A DNA stretch of 64,000 bases from NCBI GenBank assembly GCA_963721405.1, contig CAVRJA010000005.1, positions 1 to 64,000 of the forward strand. Direction: 5' to 3'. The notes beneath the pieces were generated by a model, which had not been told where the DNA came from, made no database searches, and saw only the letters and a program-made list of their open reading frames with translations. Each line of letters begins with the position of its first letter. Within the stretch, counting starts at the first letter, position 1. The position numbers and the translations under genes are program-made. Source of the stretch: JAFNAG01 sp963721405 (GTDB lineage Bacteria; Acidobacteriota; UBA6911). This document shows, piece by piece, positions 37,229 to 45,543 of the stretch.

Positions 37229-39136
37229 ATGAAGTCGGTTCCCTGTCGCCGCCCATGTTTTCGCCTTTGGTACGCGGCGTGGTTCGCCGCACTGGTGTAT
37301 CTGCTGAATCCTGCTCTGCCCGAAGCCACCGGCGCGATGCAGCGGAGCATACAGATTGAGCGGGCGCTGCGCCGCTATGAGCGGGTGAGGATGGACCCCC
37401 GGGCCGCCGCCAGGCAGGTGCGGGAGACCGGCGGGTTTTCGCTGACTGCGGGCAGCCAGACCTACCTCATTGTTCTGGAACCGCATGATCTTCGCGCCCC
37501 CGGCTACCATGCGGAGGAGGAGATTGCCGCGGGGGTACGCAGGTCTCTCCCGGCCCCGCCGATCAACACCTATCGCGGAACCGTGCCGGGGCTTCGGGAT
37601 TCAGAGGCGCGCTTCACCATCAGGGACCGGTCGCTGGAAGGGGTCATTCTGACCCCCGGTGAATGGTACTACATCGAACCGATGCAAAACTTTTCCCCCT
37701 CCGCCGACCCTTCGGAGATGGTGTTCTATCGCCGCTCCGATATCCTACCCGAGGCTATCGGCATGTGCGGGGCGACGCTGGCGCACAAGATCGGTGAATC
37801 CCGGAAACTCGTCGAACCCGAGGTTTTGGCAGGCATGTCCGGCGTGAGCACCGCAGAAGTGGGAACCGAGGCCGACTATGAGTATGTCACTGCATCCGGA
37901 GGAGCGGCGGCCGCCAACGCCACGATCCTGGACATACTCAACCAGGTGGACGGCATTTACCAGACCGAGCTTTCCGTTTCACTGCGGGTCTCATACCAGC
38001 ATGCCTGGTCCACGCCCGATGATCCTTACGTCTCCACGGCGCCTTCCACCATGCTCTCCGAGTTTCGCGATTACTGGAATTCCAACTATTACAGCGTCTC
38101 GTACGACATCGCTCACATGTGGACGGGCAAAGACATGGACGGCGGCACGATCGGGATTGCCTACCTTTCCGTCCTCTGCGACACGCGCAGCTACGGCTAC
38201 GGTCTCTCACAGATGTTTACCTCGGCAATCGGCAAATACATCCTGACGGCCCATGAGATCGGGCACAACTTCGGGGCCTCTCACCCGGACCAGGAGAGCC
38301 CACCGCAAACGGAGTGCAACAACACCATCATGAACAGCGCCGTCGGCACCGGATTCACCTTCTGCGCGTTCTCACGTTCGGAAATCGCGTCGCATCTCAA
38401 CTCGAACTCGACCTGTCTCGCATCGGGTCCGGCCGCACCCACGAACCTGCGGGCGACGGCGCTCTCGAGTTCCAGGATCAACCTTGCCTGGCAGGACAAC
38501 AGCGCCGATGAATCCGGATTTGCCATCGAGCGGAAGACCGGAGCAGGGGGAACCTACGCCCAGATCGGCACCGCCGCTGCAAATGAGGCGTCCTTTGGTG
38601 ACACAGGGCTGTGGACAGGCACGACATACTTCTATCGGCTTAAGGCTATCAATGGGACCGGGACATCAGGGTATTCGAACGAGGCCTCGGCCACTACCCT
38701 GTTCAGCCCTCCTGTAATCACGGGGTTTCTCCCCTCCAGCGGAAGCGTGGGCACGCCGGTCACGATTACCGGCACAAACCTGAACGGCGCCACGGCGGTG
38801 CGGTTCAATCTCACCAACGCGACCGGCTTCACCGTCGTGTCGCCGACACAAATCAATGCGGCAGTGCCGGCCGGAGCGGCCAGCGGCCCGGTCATTGTGA
38901 CAACCCCGGCAGGAACGGCGACCAGTTCGACGAGCTTCACCGTCGCCACGAACCGGTGCGACGTCAACAGCGACAGGTCCGTGAACATCCTGGATATCCA
39001 GCTGCTCATCAACAGAATTCTGGGCATCCCGGGAAGTCCGGTCAACGGGGACTTGAACCGGGACGGAAACACGAACGTCCAGGATCTCCAGTTACTGGTC
39101 AATGTAATTCTGGGTTTTGCGGGTTGCCCGGGATAG
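37229..39136 (+). CDS. Secreted reprolysin-like zinc metalloprotease with FnIII, IPT/TIG and dockerin modules
   Basis: 635 residues. A long signal (WYAAWFAALVYLLNPALP) is followed by a propeptide-like region to about 200. The M12B catalytic domain has the zinc motif HEIGHNFGASH near residue 340 and a later Met (TIMNSAVG). From about 400 a fibronectin type III domain (APTNLRATALSSSRINLAWQ), from about 493 an IPT/TIG Ig-like domain (PPVITGFLPSSGSVGTPV), and from about 574 a type I dockerin with two calcium-binding repeats (DVNSDRSVNILDIQLLINRI and DLNRDGNTNVQDLQLLVNVI). It probably digests extracellular protein. ATG 37229 has AGGA 5-6 bases upstream; ATG 37169, also with a GAGGT, would extend the N-terminus by 20 residues. 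Confidence 0.85.
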   Translation: MKSVPCRRPCFRLWYAAWFAALVYLLNPALPEATGAMQRSIQIERALRRYERVRMDPRAAARQVRETGGFSLTAGSQTYLIVLEPHDLRAPGYHAEEEIAAGVRRSLPAPPINTYRGTVPGLRDSEARFTIRDRSLEGVILTPGEWYYIEPMQNFSPSADPSEMVFYRRSDILPEAIGMCGATLAHKIGESRKLVEPEVLAGMSGVSTAEVGTEADYEYVTASGGAAAANATILDILNQVDGIYQTELSVSLRVSYQHAWSTPDDPYVSTAPSTMLSEFRDYWNSNYYSVSYDIAHMWTGKDMDGGTIGIAYLSVLCDTRSYGYGLSQMFTSAIGKYILTAHEIGHNFGASHPDQESPPQTECNNTIMNSAVGTGFTFCAFSRSEIASHLNSNSTCLASGPAAPTNLRATALSSSRINLAWQDNSADESGFAIERKTGAGGTYAQIGTAAANEASFGDTGLWTGTTYFYRLKAINGTGTSGYSNEASATTLFSPPVITGFLPSSGSVGTPVTITGTNLNGATAVRFNLTNATGFTVVSPTQINAAVPAGAASGPVIVTTPAGTATSSTSFTVATNRCDVNSDRSVNILDIQLLINRILGIPGSPVNGDLNRDGNTNVQDLQLLVNVILGFAGCPG

Positions 39137-39166
39137 GCGCGCCACAAGCGCCAGGGATGAGGCAGG

Positions 39167-40825
39167 TTACTTGGACTTGAGAATATTCAAAGGGAGGGAG
39201 CGTCGACCTTCCCCCCCGCCCCTGCCTTCACGGGAGGTCCTGACTCCCGGGGGGGGATCCAAAACAATGAAAACTTCCGTCGATATCTGCAACTCGAGGG
39301 GTCCGGTATATAGAGTGCCGTACGCCTGAAGACGAACCTGGTAGGTGTCGCGGCTCAAACCCTGCACCTCAAATTTGCCGTCGGTCGTCGTCAGCTTGGC
39401 GTATTTCGAAGTTCGACTGGTTGTCGACTGGAAAAGCAGGGAGAACTTCTCGACTGCCGAACCCGCAGGGTCGCTCACGGTGCCGCGCAAGGAGAGACCT
39501 GAATCGATGGTGATGGTCTGCGGCTGGCTTGATGGTCTCATGTGTGCCGTGGTGTCGAGATAGTCACGATGCGTGACGGTCACGGTGTACTGGGCGTCCC
39601 GCAGGTTCAAAATCTGGAATCGCCCGGAATCATCCGTCGTCGCGGTTGTAGTACTTGACGACCGCTGTCCGTCCTCCGCAGTAAAAACCAGCAATGCCTG
39701 AAGGACCGGCTCTCCCTTCTGGTTGACCACGGACCCCCGGATCAGGAACCCGGGTTCTAGGATGAAATCCAATCGTGCTTCTTTGTCCGCCGTCACCGCG
39801 ATTGCGCCCTGGTTGCTGCGGCTCTCGAGATAGCCGTCGGCGGAGCAGCGCACTACAAAATATCCCTCACGCACTCTGGCGAACCTGTAGACACCTTTCG
39901 CGTCGGTCTGACCCTGGACCTGTGACTGGGAGCGCCGGTCGCTGGGATCGAACAGCGTTATCCTCGCGCCGGCAACCGGCCGCCGCATCGTATCTGTCAC
40001 ATTGCCCACCAGTGATCCGATTGCTCGAGCCGGTCGCATTCGAAGAAGAACTTCGTCTTCCGAAGGGACGCTTGCATTCGCCGGCGGTCCCGCTGCGTCA
40101 AATCCCGGGTGGTAGGCATCGACTGAGTAGCGGCCTTCACGCGGGATGTCAGTAAACAGGAACGCCCCCTGCGGATCGGTCGTTGTGGACAGAAATCCAC
40201 CCGATCGTTCGCCCTGGCGCCGCAGCCTCACCAGCGCCGCACCGACTCCGGCTCCCAGGTTGTCCAGGACCCGGCCGCGGAGGGTGAGTGTCGGGGTGAG
40301 GAGGATATCGATGTCATAGGACGGGCGGGTGATTACCAGCGAATCGTCCTGAAACGGCTTGAATCCTTCGGCCACCGCTCTTACCCCATAACGGAATGCG
40401 GATGGGGCCTCGATCCGGAACCTGCCGTCCGCGTCTGTGGCCTTGTCGATGACCGCGGGAGGCGAACCGTGCGCGTACACGCGGACGTTGGCGTTTTCGA
40501 CAGGGTCGCGGGTAGCCTCACTAAGAACTCTTCCCTTAATGGCGATCGCCGAACCTGCGGATCCAGCAGCATGCGCGGGAGCAGCAGGGGGCTGCGCTGC
40601 CGGAAGAAGGGGTGCTTGTGATCCCCTTGCCGAGGGTGGAACCTCGGCCACCGGCACTTGTGAGCCTGCTGGTCCCAGCCGTCCGGGCTCTGGCCGTTGT
40701 CTTATTGCCGCGCTTTCGCGAAAGAATACGCCACGGAAGGAGATCAACCCGAAGGTGGCCACTAGCAGGATGGCGATGGCCCAGATCCACCGGTGAGAAT
40801 TGTGCTTGCGGTCGAGCGTCGACAC
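39167..40825 (-). CDS. Membrane-anchored protein with repeated carboxypeptidase-regulatory-like domains
   Basis: 552 residues starting at GTG with GGGAGAAG upstream. One N-terminal helix (about 13-33) is followed by a Pro/Ala-rich linker to about 90. The rest is a chain of five beta-sandwich units of about 85-95 residues of the CarboxypepD_reg type (PF13620), each with a G(R/T/S)V start, a TDADGRF, TDPQGAF, TDAKGVY or TDDSGRF turn, and a Y-x-V or Y-x-L end. These domains usually serve as surface adhesion or structural spacers; no catalytic domain is seen. It converges with the metalloprotease gene, their stops being 30 bases apart. Confidence 0.8.
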   Translation of the reverse strand: MSTLDRKHNSHRWIWAIAILLVATFGLISFRGVFFRESAAIRQRPEPGRLGPAGSQVPVAEVPPSARGSQAPLLPAAQPPAAPAHAAGSAGSAIAIKGRVLSEATRDPVENANVRVYAHGSPPAVIDKATDADGRFRIEAPSAFRYGVRAVAEGFKPFQDDSLVITRPSYDIDILLTPTLTLRGRVLDNLGAGVGAALVRLRRQGERSGGFLSTTTDPQGAFLFTDIPREGRYSVDAYHPGFDAAGPPANASVPSEDEVLLRMRPARAIGSLVGNVTDTMRRPVAGARITLFDPSDRRSQSQVQGQTDAKGVYRFARVREGYFVVRCSADGYLESRSNQGAIAVTADKEARLDFILEPGFLIRGSVVNQKGEPVLQALLVFTAEDGQRSSSTTTATTDDSGRFQILNLRDAQYTVTVTHRDYLDTTAHMRPSSQPQTITIDSGLSLRGTVSDPAGSAVEKFSLLFQSTTSRTSKYAKLTTTDGKFEVQGLSRDTYQVRLQAYGTLYTGPLELQISTEVFIVLDPPPGVRTSREGRGGGEGRRSLPLNILKSK

Positions 40826-41003
40826 TGTGCCACTTCTCCCGGGCCAAATCAGCCACTTCGGTCAAATTGTGTCCCGGCCTTCCAGGAAGCGCAAATACCT
40901 TGAATGAGAAGGCTTGCGGGTGTCAAGCCGGGAATTTCCGTACGGACGCCGCAATCGGGATTCGGGCTGTAACTCCGGCCACCCGGCCGACATCATACAA
41001 CAT

Positions 41004-41876
41004 ATGACTATCAGAACTATCGGCCGAATCCTCGACGGTATTCCCACACAGGATGGGGCTGGTGTGAAGCTGAGCCGTCTCCTGGGCACGCCCCGGTTGA
41101 AGTCCCTCGATCCATTTCTGCTCCTGGACGAATTCAAGCGCGACAACACGAATGATCTCATTGCCGGTTTTCCCGAGCACCCCCACCGGGGCTTCGAGAC
41201 GGTTACCTATCTGAAGCGGGGCAAATTCCACCACTGCGACTCCAACGGCAACCAGGGGCTGCTCACCGCGGGTTCTGTCCAGTGGATGACCGCAGGGAAG
41301 GGGATCATTCATAGCGAAATGCCCGAAGTCAGCGAGGGATCTCTCTGGGGCTATCAATTGTGGATCAATCTCCCTTCGCGGCTGAAAATGATCGAGCCGC
41401 AATACCAGGATATCCCCTCCGAGAGAATTCCCAGGATAGAAACCCAGGGCGCGCACGTGGCCGTGATCTCAGGGGAGTTCGATGGCAGCCGCGGGCCGGC
41501 ACAGCCGCACTTTCCAGTGATCTATTTCGACGTGGAGCTGTCTGCGCAAAGCATGTTTGCGCATTCCGTGCCGGTGGACATGAATTGCTTCTGCTACCTG
41601 TACGACGGATCGATCATGCCGGCCGCACATGGACCGGACCGGGCGACCGTGGTCGACTCCGGTGCGGGCCGTTTGATTGTACTGCAAGAGGGCGAGTCCG
41701 TGCTGATGCGCACGGCGTCCGGGAAGGCAGGGTTCCTGCTGATCGCGGGCAAGCGGATCGGCGAGCCGGTAGCCAGGGCAGGACCGTTCGTCATGAACAC
41801 GAGGGAGGAATTGTACCGGGCATTCGACGATTATCGCAGCGGCAGATTCGTCGACATCCATCCGGCGGACCACTAA
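41004..41876 (+). CDS. Pirin-family protein (bicupin)
   Basis: 290 residues. The N-terminal cupin carries the pirin iron-binding set: HPHRGFETVTYL (two His) and, about 45 residues on, IIHSEMPE (His and Glu). Between them lies FHHCDSNGNQG, typical of the family. The C-terminal cupin (from about 175) is conserved in shape but lacks metal ligands, as usual. Bacterial pirins include quercetin 2,3-dioxygenases and regulators of central metabolism; the role here is unknown. ATG 41004 gives the normal N-terminus (TIRTIGRILDG); the longer reading from 40914 adds unrelated sequence. Confidence 0.85.
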   Translation: MTIRTIGRILDGIPTQDGAGVKLSRLLGTPRLKSLDPFLLLDEFKRDNTNDLIAGFPEHPHRGFETVTYLKRGKFHHCDSNGNQGLLTAGSVQWMTAGKGIIHSEMPEVSEGSLWGYQLWINLPSRLKMIEPQYQDIPSERIPRIETQGAHVAVISGEFDGSRGPAQPHFPVIYFDVELSAQSMFAHSVPVDMNCFCYLYDGSIMPAAHGPDRATVVDSGAGRLIVLQEGESVLMRTASGKAGFLLIAGKRIGEPVARAGPFVMNTREELYRAFDDYRSGRFVDIHPADH

Positions 41877-42209
41877 GCCTCCCGCCCCCCGTCAGGCTTA
41901 ATCCCTGAACTGCAGCTGGAACCCCCCCCCACGCGGTGAAACAGGATTCGATTTGTAATCATTAGTGACAATTCGCGGCTGCATTTCATGGCACATGTCA
42001 GATCGTCAGTGCTTGCCGGACAGCGGTTCAGACGGTCGGGAACGGAAATTCCGGTGCTTTCCTGCGAGCACCGATGTATCCTGTTCCACACTCGGCGAGG
42101 ATAGTTCACCTGATGCCCGGCTGCGTGCGTCTGGGACCGGTTCACCTACACTGAATTCCGGCGATCACGCCGCACGCTGAGTCCGGGTTTTTGTAAGGGG
42201 AGACTCCAT
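41877..42209. other. 333-base gap
   Basis: Between the pirin and M20 amidohydrolase genes, both on the plus strand. A C-rich run (about 41926-41933) is the only unusual feature. It presumably holds the M20 gene promoter; GGGGAG at its end is the ribosome-binding site. Nothing else recognised. Confidence 0.4.
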
Positions 42210-43844
42210 ATGCGTCCTGCACGTCTGTTCTGGATAACGATGGTTTTGACCTTGCTCACCCTGGTGTTGACTGCTGCTCCGGCTCCGGTCGGCGGGCAGG
42301 CCCAGGCAAGTCAGCAGGCTGCATCACCGGCGGATGCCCGGCTGGAAATGCTGAAGCGCGATGCCGCAGCCGAGATTGACAGGCTCGGCGATCTGACTCA
42401 ACAAATGGTAGATATGCTGTTCAGCCTCGGGGAACCTGGTTTCCAGGAATTTGAAACGGCCAAATACTGCAGCGACATCCTGCGCAAGAATGGTTTCACC
42501 GTGACGGAAGTGCCCGGCATTCCTACCGCGTGGGTCGCGAGCTGGGGGACCGGCAAACCGGTGATCGCCCTCGGCTCCGACGTGGACGGCCTGCTCGAGA
42601 CCAGCCAGAAGCCGGGCGTCCCGCGGCACGAGCCGTTCGTGGAAGGTGCGCCGGGGCACGGGGAAGGTCACAATACTGGCGTTCCACTGAGCATCACTGC
42701 CGCCGTCGCACTCAAGAACATCATGCAGCGCGAAAAGATCGCCGGCACGGTCAAGGTCTGGCCTGGAATCGCAGAGGAGTTGCTCGGCGGCAAGGCGCAG
42801 TTTGTCAAGGCCGGGGTTTTCAAGGACGCCGACGTTGTCCTCTTTGCCCACGTCGGGTCCGGCTTCGGCGTCAGCTGGGGAGCGGGCAGCGGCACCGGCG
42901 CGGTCTCAGTGGAGTACACGTTTCACGGCACCAGCGCCCACGCCGGCGGAGCGCCCTGGGGTGGAAGAAGCGCTCTCGATGCCGTGGAACTGATGGATAT
43001 CGGCTGGAATTTCCGGCGCGAACACCTGCGCCTTTCGCAGCGCTCCCACGACGTGATCACGAACGGCGGCGGCCAGCCGAACGTCGTTCCGCCCACTGCC
43101 AGTGTCTGGTACTACTTCCGCGAAATTGACTACCCGCACATCAAGGAGATGTGGGACCTCGGCAACACCATGGCGCAGGCTGCGGCCATGATGACCGGGA
43201 CCTCCGTCGATTCCCGAGTGCTCGGTTCCGCCTGGCCGCAGCATATGAACAAAGTCGTGGCCGAACTCACCTATGCCAATATCCAGAAGGTGGGGATGCC
43301 GAAATGGAGCGAGGCCGACCAGGCGTTTGCTAAGATCGTACAACGAAGCCAGAAGGTCTCCGAGAGGGGACTCGAGAGCGCCGTGGGCCGGCTGGGCGCG
43401 CCGGTAAGGCCTGAGGACAATCGTGGCGGCGGATCGGACGACATAGGGGACGTTTCCTGGGTGGCGCCCACTGTCACGCTGCGGTACCCCGCCAACATCC
43501 CCGGACTGCCCGGGCACCATTGGGCAAGCGCCATCGCCGAGGCCACGCCGGTAGCCCATAAAGGCACTGCCGCCGGGGCGAAGGTCCAGGCGTTCACCGC
43601 CCTTGACCTGTTGCTGAAGCCGGAGCTCGTCAAGCAGGCGTGGGATTACTTCAGCAATGTGCAGGCAAAGGAAACCAGGTACCAGCCGCTCATCGGCGAC
43701 AACGACAAGCCGGCCATCTGGCTGAATGAAAAGCTGATGAGAGAACTCCGGCCGGAGATGAGCAAGTATTACTTCAATCCCGCAAAGTACAAGACTTACC
43801 TCGAACAGCTCGGCATCCCTTACCCCCCTCCGGAATCCAAATAG
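42210..43844 (+). CDS. Exported M20-family amidohydrolase (AbgB-like)
   Basis: 544 residues with a signal peptide (hydrophobic about 8-28). M20D metallopeptidase core: ALGSDVDGLLETSQ, GHGEGHNTG with the metal-binding His residues and WPGIAEELLGGK with the paired Glu. A dimerisation domain (SVEYTFHGTSAHAGGAPW) follows. The closest known function is hydrolysis of N-acyl or aminobenzoyl amino acids, as in AbgB, p-aminobenzoyl-glutamate hydrolase. The signal peptide moves the reaction outside the cytoplasm. A hairpin lies 16 bases past the stop. It is next to, but separate from, the purine cluster. Confidence 0.85.
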   Translation: MRPARLFWITMVLTLLTLVLTAAPAPVGGQAQASQQAASPADARLEMLKRDAAAEIDRLGDLTQQMVDMLFSLGEPGFQEFETAKYCSDILRKNGFTVTEVPGIPTAWVASWGTGKPVIALGSDVDGLLETSQKPGVPRHEPFVEGAPGHGEGHNTGVPLSITAAVALKNIMQREKIAGTVKVWPGIAEELLGGKAQFVKAGVFKDADVVLFAHVGSGFGVSWGAGSGTGAVSVEYTFHGTSAHAGGAPWGGRSALDAVELMDIGWNFRREHLRLSQRSHDVITNGGGQPNVVPPTASVWYYFREIDYPHIKEMWDLGNTMAQAAAMMTGTSVDSRVLGSAWPQHMNKVVAELTYANIQKVGMPKWSEADQAFAKIVQRSQKVSERGLESAVGRLGAPVRPEDNRGGGSDDIGDVSWVAPTVTLRYPANIPGLPGHHWASAIAEATPVAHKGTAAGAKVQAFTALDLLLKPELVKQAWDYFSNVQAKETRYQPLIGDNDKPAIWLNEKLMRELRPEMSKYYFNPAKYKTYLEQLGIPYPPPESK

Positions 43845-43860
43845 GCTGGAAGCAACAAAC

Positions 43861-43893
43861 GCGGGGACGATCCGCCGGCAAGGACGTCCCCGC
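43861..43893 (+). terminator. Hairpin after the M20 amidohydrolase gene
   Basis: GCGGGGACG (43861-43869) pairs perfectly with CGTCCCCGC (43885-43893), with a 15-base loop. It starts 17 bases after the stop codon. No continuous T-tract follows, so termination strength is uncertain. Confidence 0.5.
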
Positions 43894-43925
43894 ATCGGTA
43901 CTACTTTGGAGTGTCATCAACCAAG

Positions 43926-44135
43926 GACCTGGACTTAGACCTGGACTTGGACTTGGACTTAGACCTGGACCTGGACTTAGACCTGGACTCGGACCTCGAC
44001 TCTTTGTCTGAATATCTTGGTACTCGTCACACATCCGAAAGCATTCTCGCGGCAGACCGAAGTTGGTTCGCGCCCTCCAAGATCGTCCAGGTCTAGGTCC
44101 AAGTCCAATTCCATGTCCAGGACCACGTCCAGATC
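43926..44135. repeat. Inverted arrays of 6-base tandem repeats
   Basis: Left arm 43926-44003: about thirteen units varying on GACCTG/GACTTA/GACTTG. Right arm 44088-44135: about eight units in inverted sense (CAGGTC, TAGGTC, CAAGTC, CAATTC, CATGTC, CAGGAC, CACGTC, CAGATC). The spacer is 84 bases and shows no repeat. The whole could form a very long imperfect stem. It lies between two convergent gene ends. Confidence 0.8.
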
Positions 44136-44214
44136 GACGCGGAGACGCGGGCAAATGCTCAAGTGAACGGCAAGGACGTCCCCCGCGGCCTTTCCGGCGC
44201 GGCGATTCAAGGGT

Positions 44215-45543
44215 TCACGACCGGAGCCGGCCCCAGAGCGCTTGCGACAATCTCCTCGATATCCTGGCGATTTTCTCTTCGTCGAGACGGGAAAACTTCT
44301 TGTTCTTCATCAGAACCCGGCCGCCGACGATGGTTGTATCCACGGTGGCCTGGGACAGCCCGAACACCAGGTGGCCGGGAAAGTTCTCCTCGGTCATCGG
44401 GGTCGGGGGGAAGTAGTCTAGGCAGATGACATCCGCCGCCCATCCCTCCTGCAGGCGGCCGACTTTCTCAAAGTATCGGCCGGCGATCTCCGCGTTGTTG
44501 TTGGTCAGCAGCGACACCGCTTCGGGCAAGGCGGCACCGGGGTTCCTGTGTAAGAGCCTTTGGGACCAGATCGCGCTGCGCAACTCCTCCAGCATGTTGC
44601 CGGTCACGGCATCTGACCCCAAGCCCACCAGCACGCCCTTCTTCGTGGCCTGCAACAGGTCCATCACCCCAACGGCGTTGTTCAGGTTGGATTGAGGATT
44701 GTGGATCACGGCTGTCCGGGTTTGCGCGAGGATATCCCACTCCGTGTCCGCAAGATGGACGCCGTGGGCGCAGATCGTTCGCGGGCCGAGGATGCCGTGC
44801 GCAGCCAGGCGCTGGACGACTCCCTGACCGAACTTTTTCCGTGTGATTGCCTGATCTACTTCACCTTCGGCGCAATGGATGTGAAAGCCGGCTTCGTATT
44901 TTCCAGCCTCTTCCGCGCATCGGCGAATCGTGCGATCTTCCAGGGTGAAGGAGGCATGCAGACCGAAGAGAGCTTTTATCCGGTTGTCGTTCGCCCGCCG
45001 GCATTCTTCGAGGAAACGGACGTTCTCCAGGATGCCTTCCCGGGCGGCCCTTCCTCCGTCCCGATCCGAGACTTCATAGCACAGACAGGCGCGCAGGCCG
45101 GCCTCCTTCACGGCCTCGGCGATTTCGCTGAGCGATCCTCTTGTGGCGCCGGGAGAGGAATGATGATCGATGATGGTCGTAGTCCCGTGGCGGATGGCCT
45201 CCACGCCTGCCAGCAGGGTGCTGTAATAGCAGTCAGTCAAGGTGAGCCGTCGGTCCAGCTGCCACCACAAATTGCGCAGCACCTGCGGAAAACTCCCGGC
45301 AGGATCCGTCTTCGTCAGGCCGCGGGCGAAGGTTGAATAAAAATGCATGTGCGCGTTGATGAAGCCCGGCATTACGACCTTGCCGTGAGCATCGATCCGC
45401 CGCGTCTTTGCATCCCTGATTGAATTTTGCGGACGAATTGCCTTGATCAGTCCGTTTTCCATCAGGAGGACATGACCGGAAAGCACCCGGTTGGGAGTCT
45501 CCAGCGTGACGATCGTGCCGTTGGCGATCAGCAATCGGCTCAT
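44215..45543 (-). CDS. ssnA: Amidohydrolase SsnA (purine/selenium-linked cluster)
   Basis: 442 residues, cytoplasmic metal-dependent hydrolase of the guanine deaminase/TrzN type. Metal sites: MPGFINAHMHFYS (HxH), FHIHCAEGEVDQA, ICAHGVHL and GLGSDAVTGNM. NLWWQLDRRL and TTTIIDHHSSPGA match SsnA of the E. coli yge-ygf region. SsnA is found beside selenium-dependent molybdenum hydroxylases and is required in anaerobic purine/urate breakdown; its exact reaction is not settled to my knowledge. The chosen start (45543) overlaps the xanthine dehydrogenase stop as ATGA; an in-frame ATG at 45555 is possible. Last gene of the minus-strand block. Confidence 0.85.
   Translation of the reverse strand: MSRLLIANGTIVTLETPNRVLSGHVLLMENGLIKAIRPQNSIRDAKTRRIDAHGKVVMPGFINAHMHFYSTFARGLTKTDPAGSFPQVLRNLWWQLDRRLTLTDCYYSTLLAGVEAIRHGTTTIIDHHSSPGATRGSLSEIAEAVKEAGLRACLCYEVSDRDGGRAAREGILENVRFLEECRRANDNRIKALFGLHASFTLEDRTIRRCAEEAGKYEAGFHIHCAEGEVDQAITRKKFGQGVVQRLAAHGILGPRTICAHGVHLADTEWDILAQTRTAVIHNPQSNLNNAVGVMDLLQATKKGVLVGLGSDAVTGNMLEELRSAIWSQRLLHRNPGAALPEAVSLLTNNNAEIAGRYFEKVGRLQEGWAADVICLDYFPPTPMTEENFPGHLVFGLSQATVDTTIVGGRVLMKNKKFSRLDEEKIARISRRLSQALWGRLRS

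Larger units (their letters stand above)
43845..44214. other. 370-base gap with hairpin and inverted hexamer arrays
   Basis: Convergent space between the M20 gene (+) and ssnA (-). It holds a 9-bp hairpin at 43861-43893 and the large hexamer-repeat element at 43926-44135. Because of the 6-base period, both strands contain open frames encoding Asp-Leu repeats; these are not taken as genes. Confidence 0.6.

Noticed and set aside
43911..44210. Open frames encoding Asp-Leu repeats on both strands
   Set aside because: They arise from the 6-base period of the inverted repeat arrays, lack ribosome-binding sites and have no non-repeat domain.
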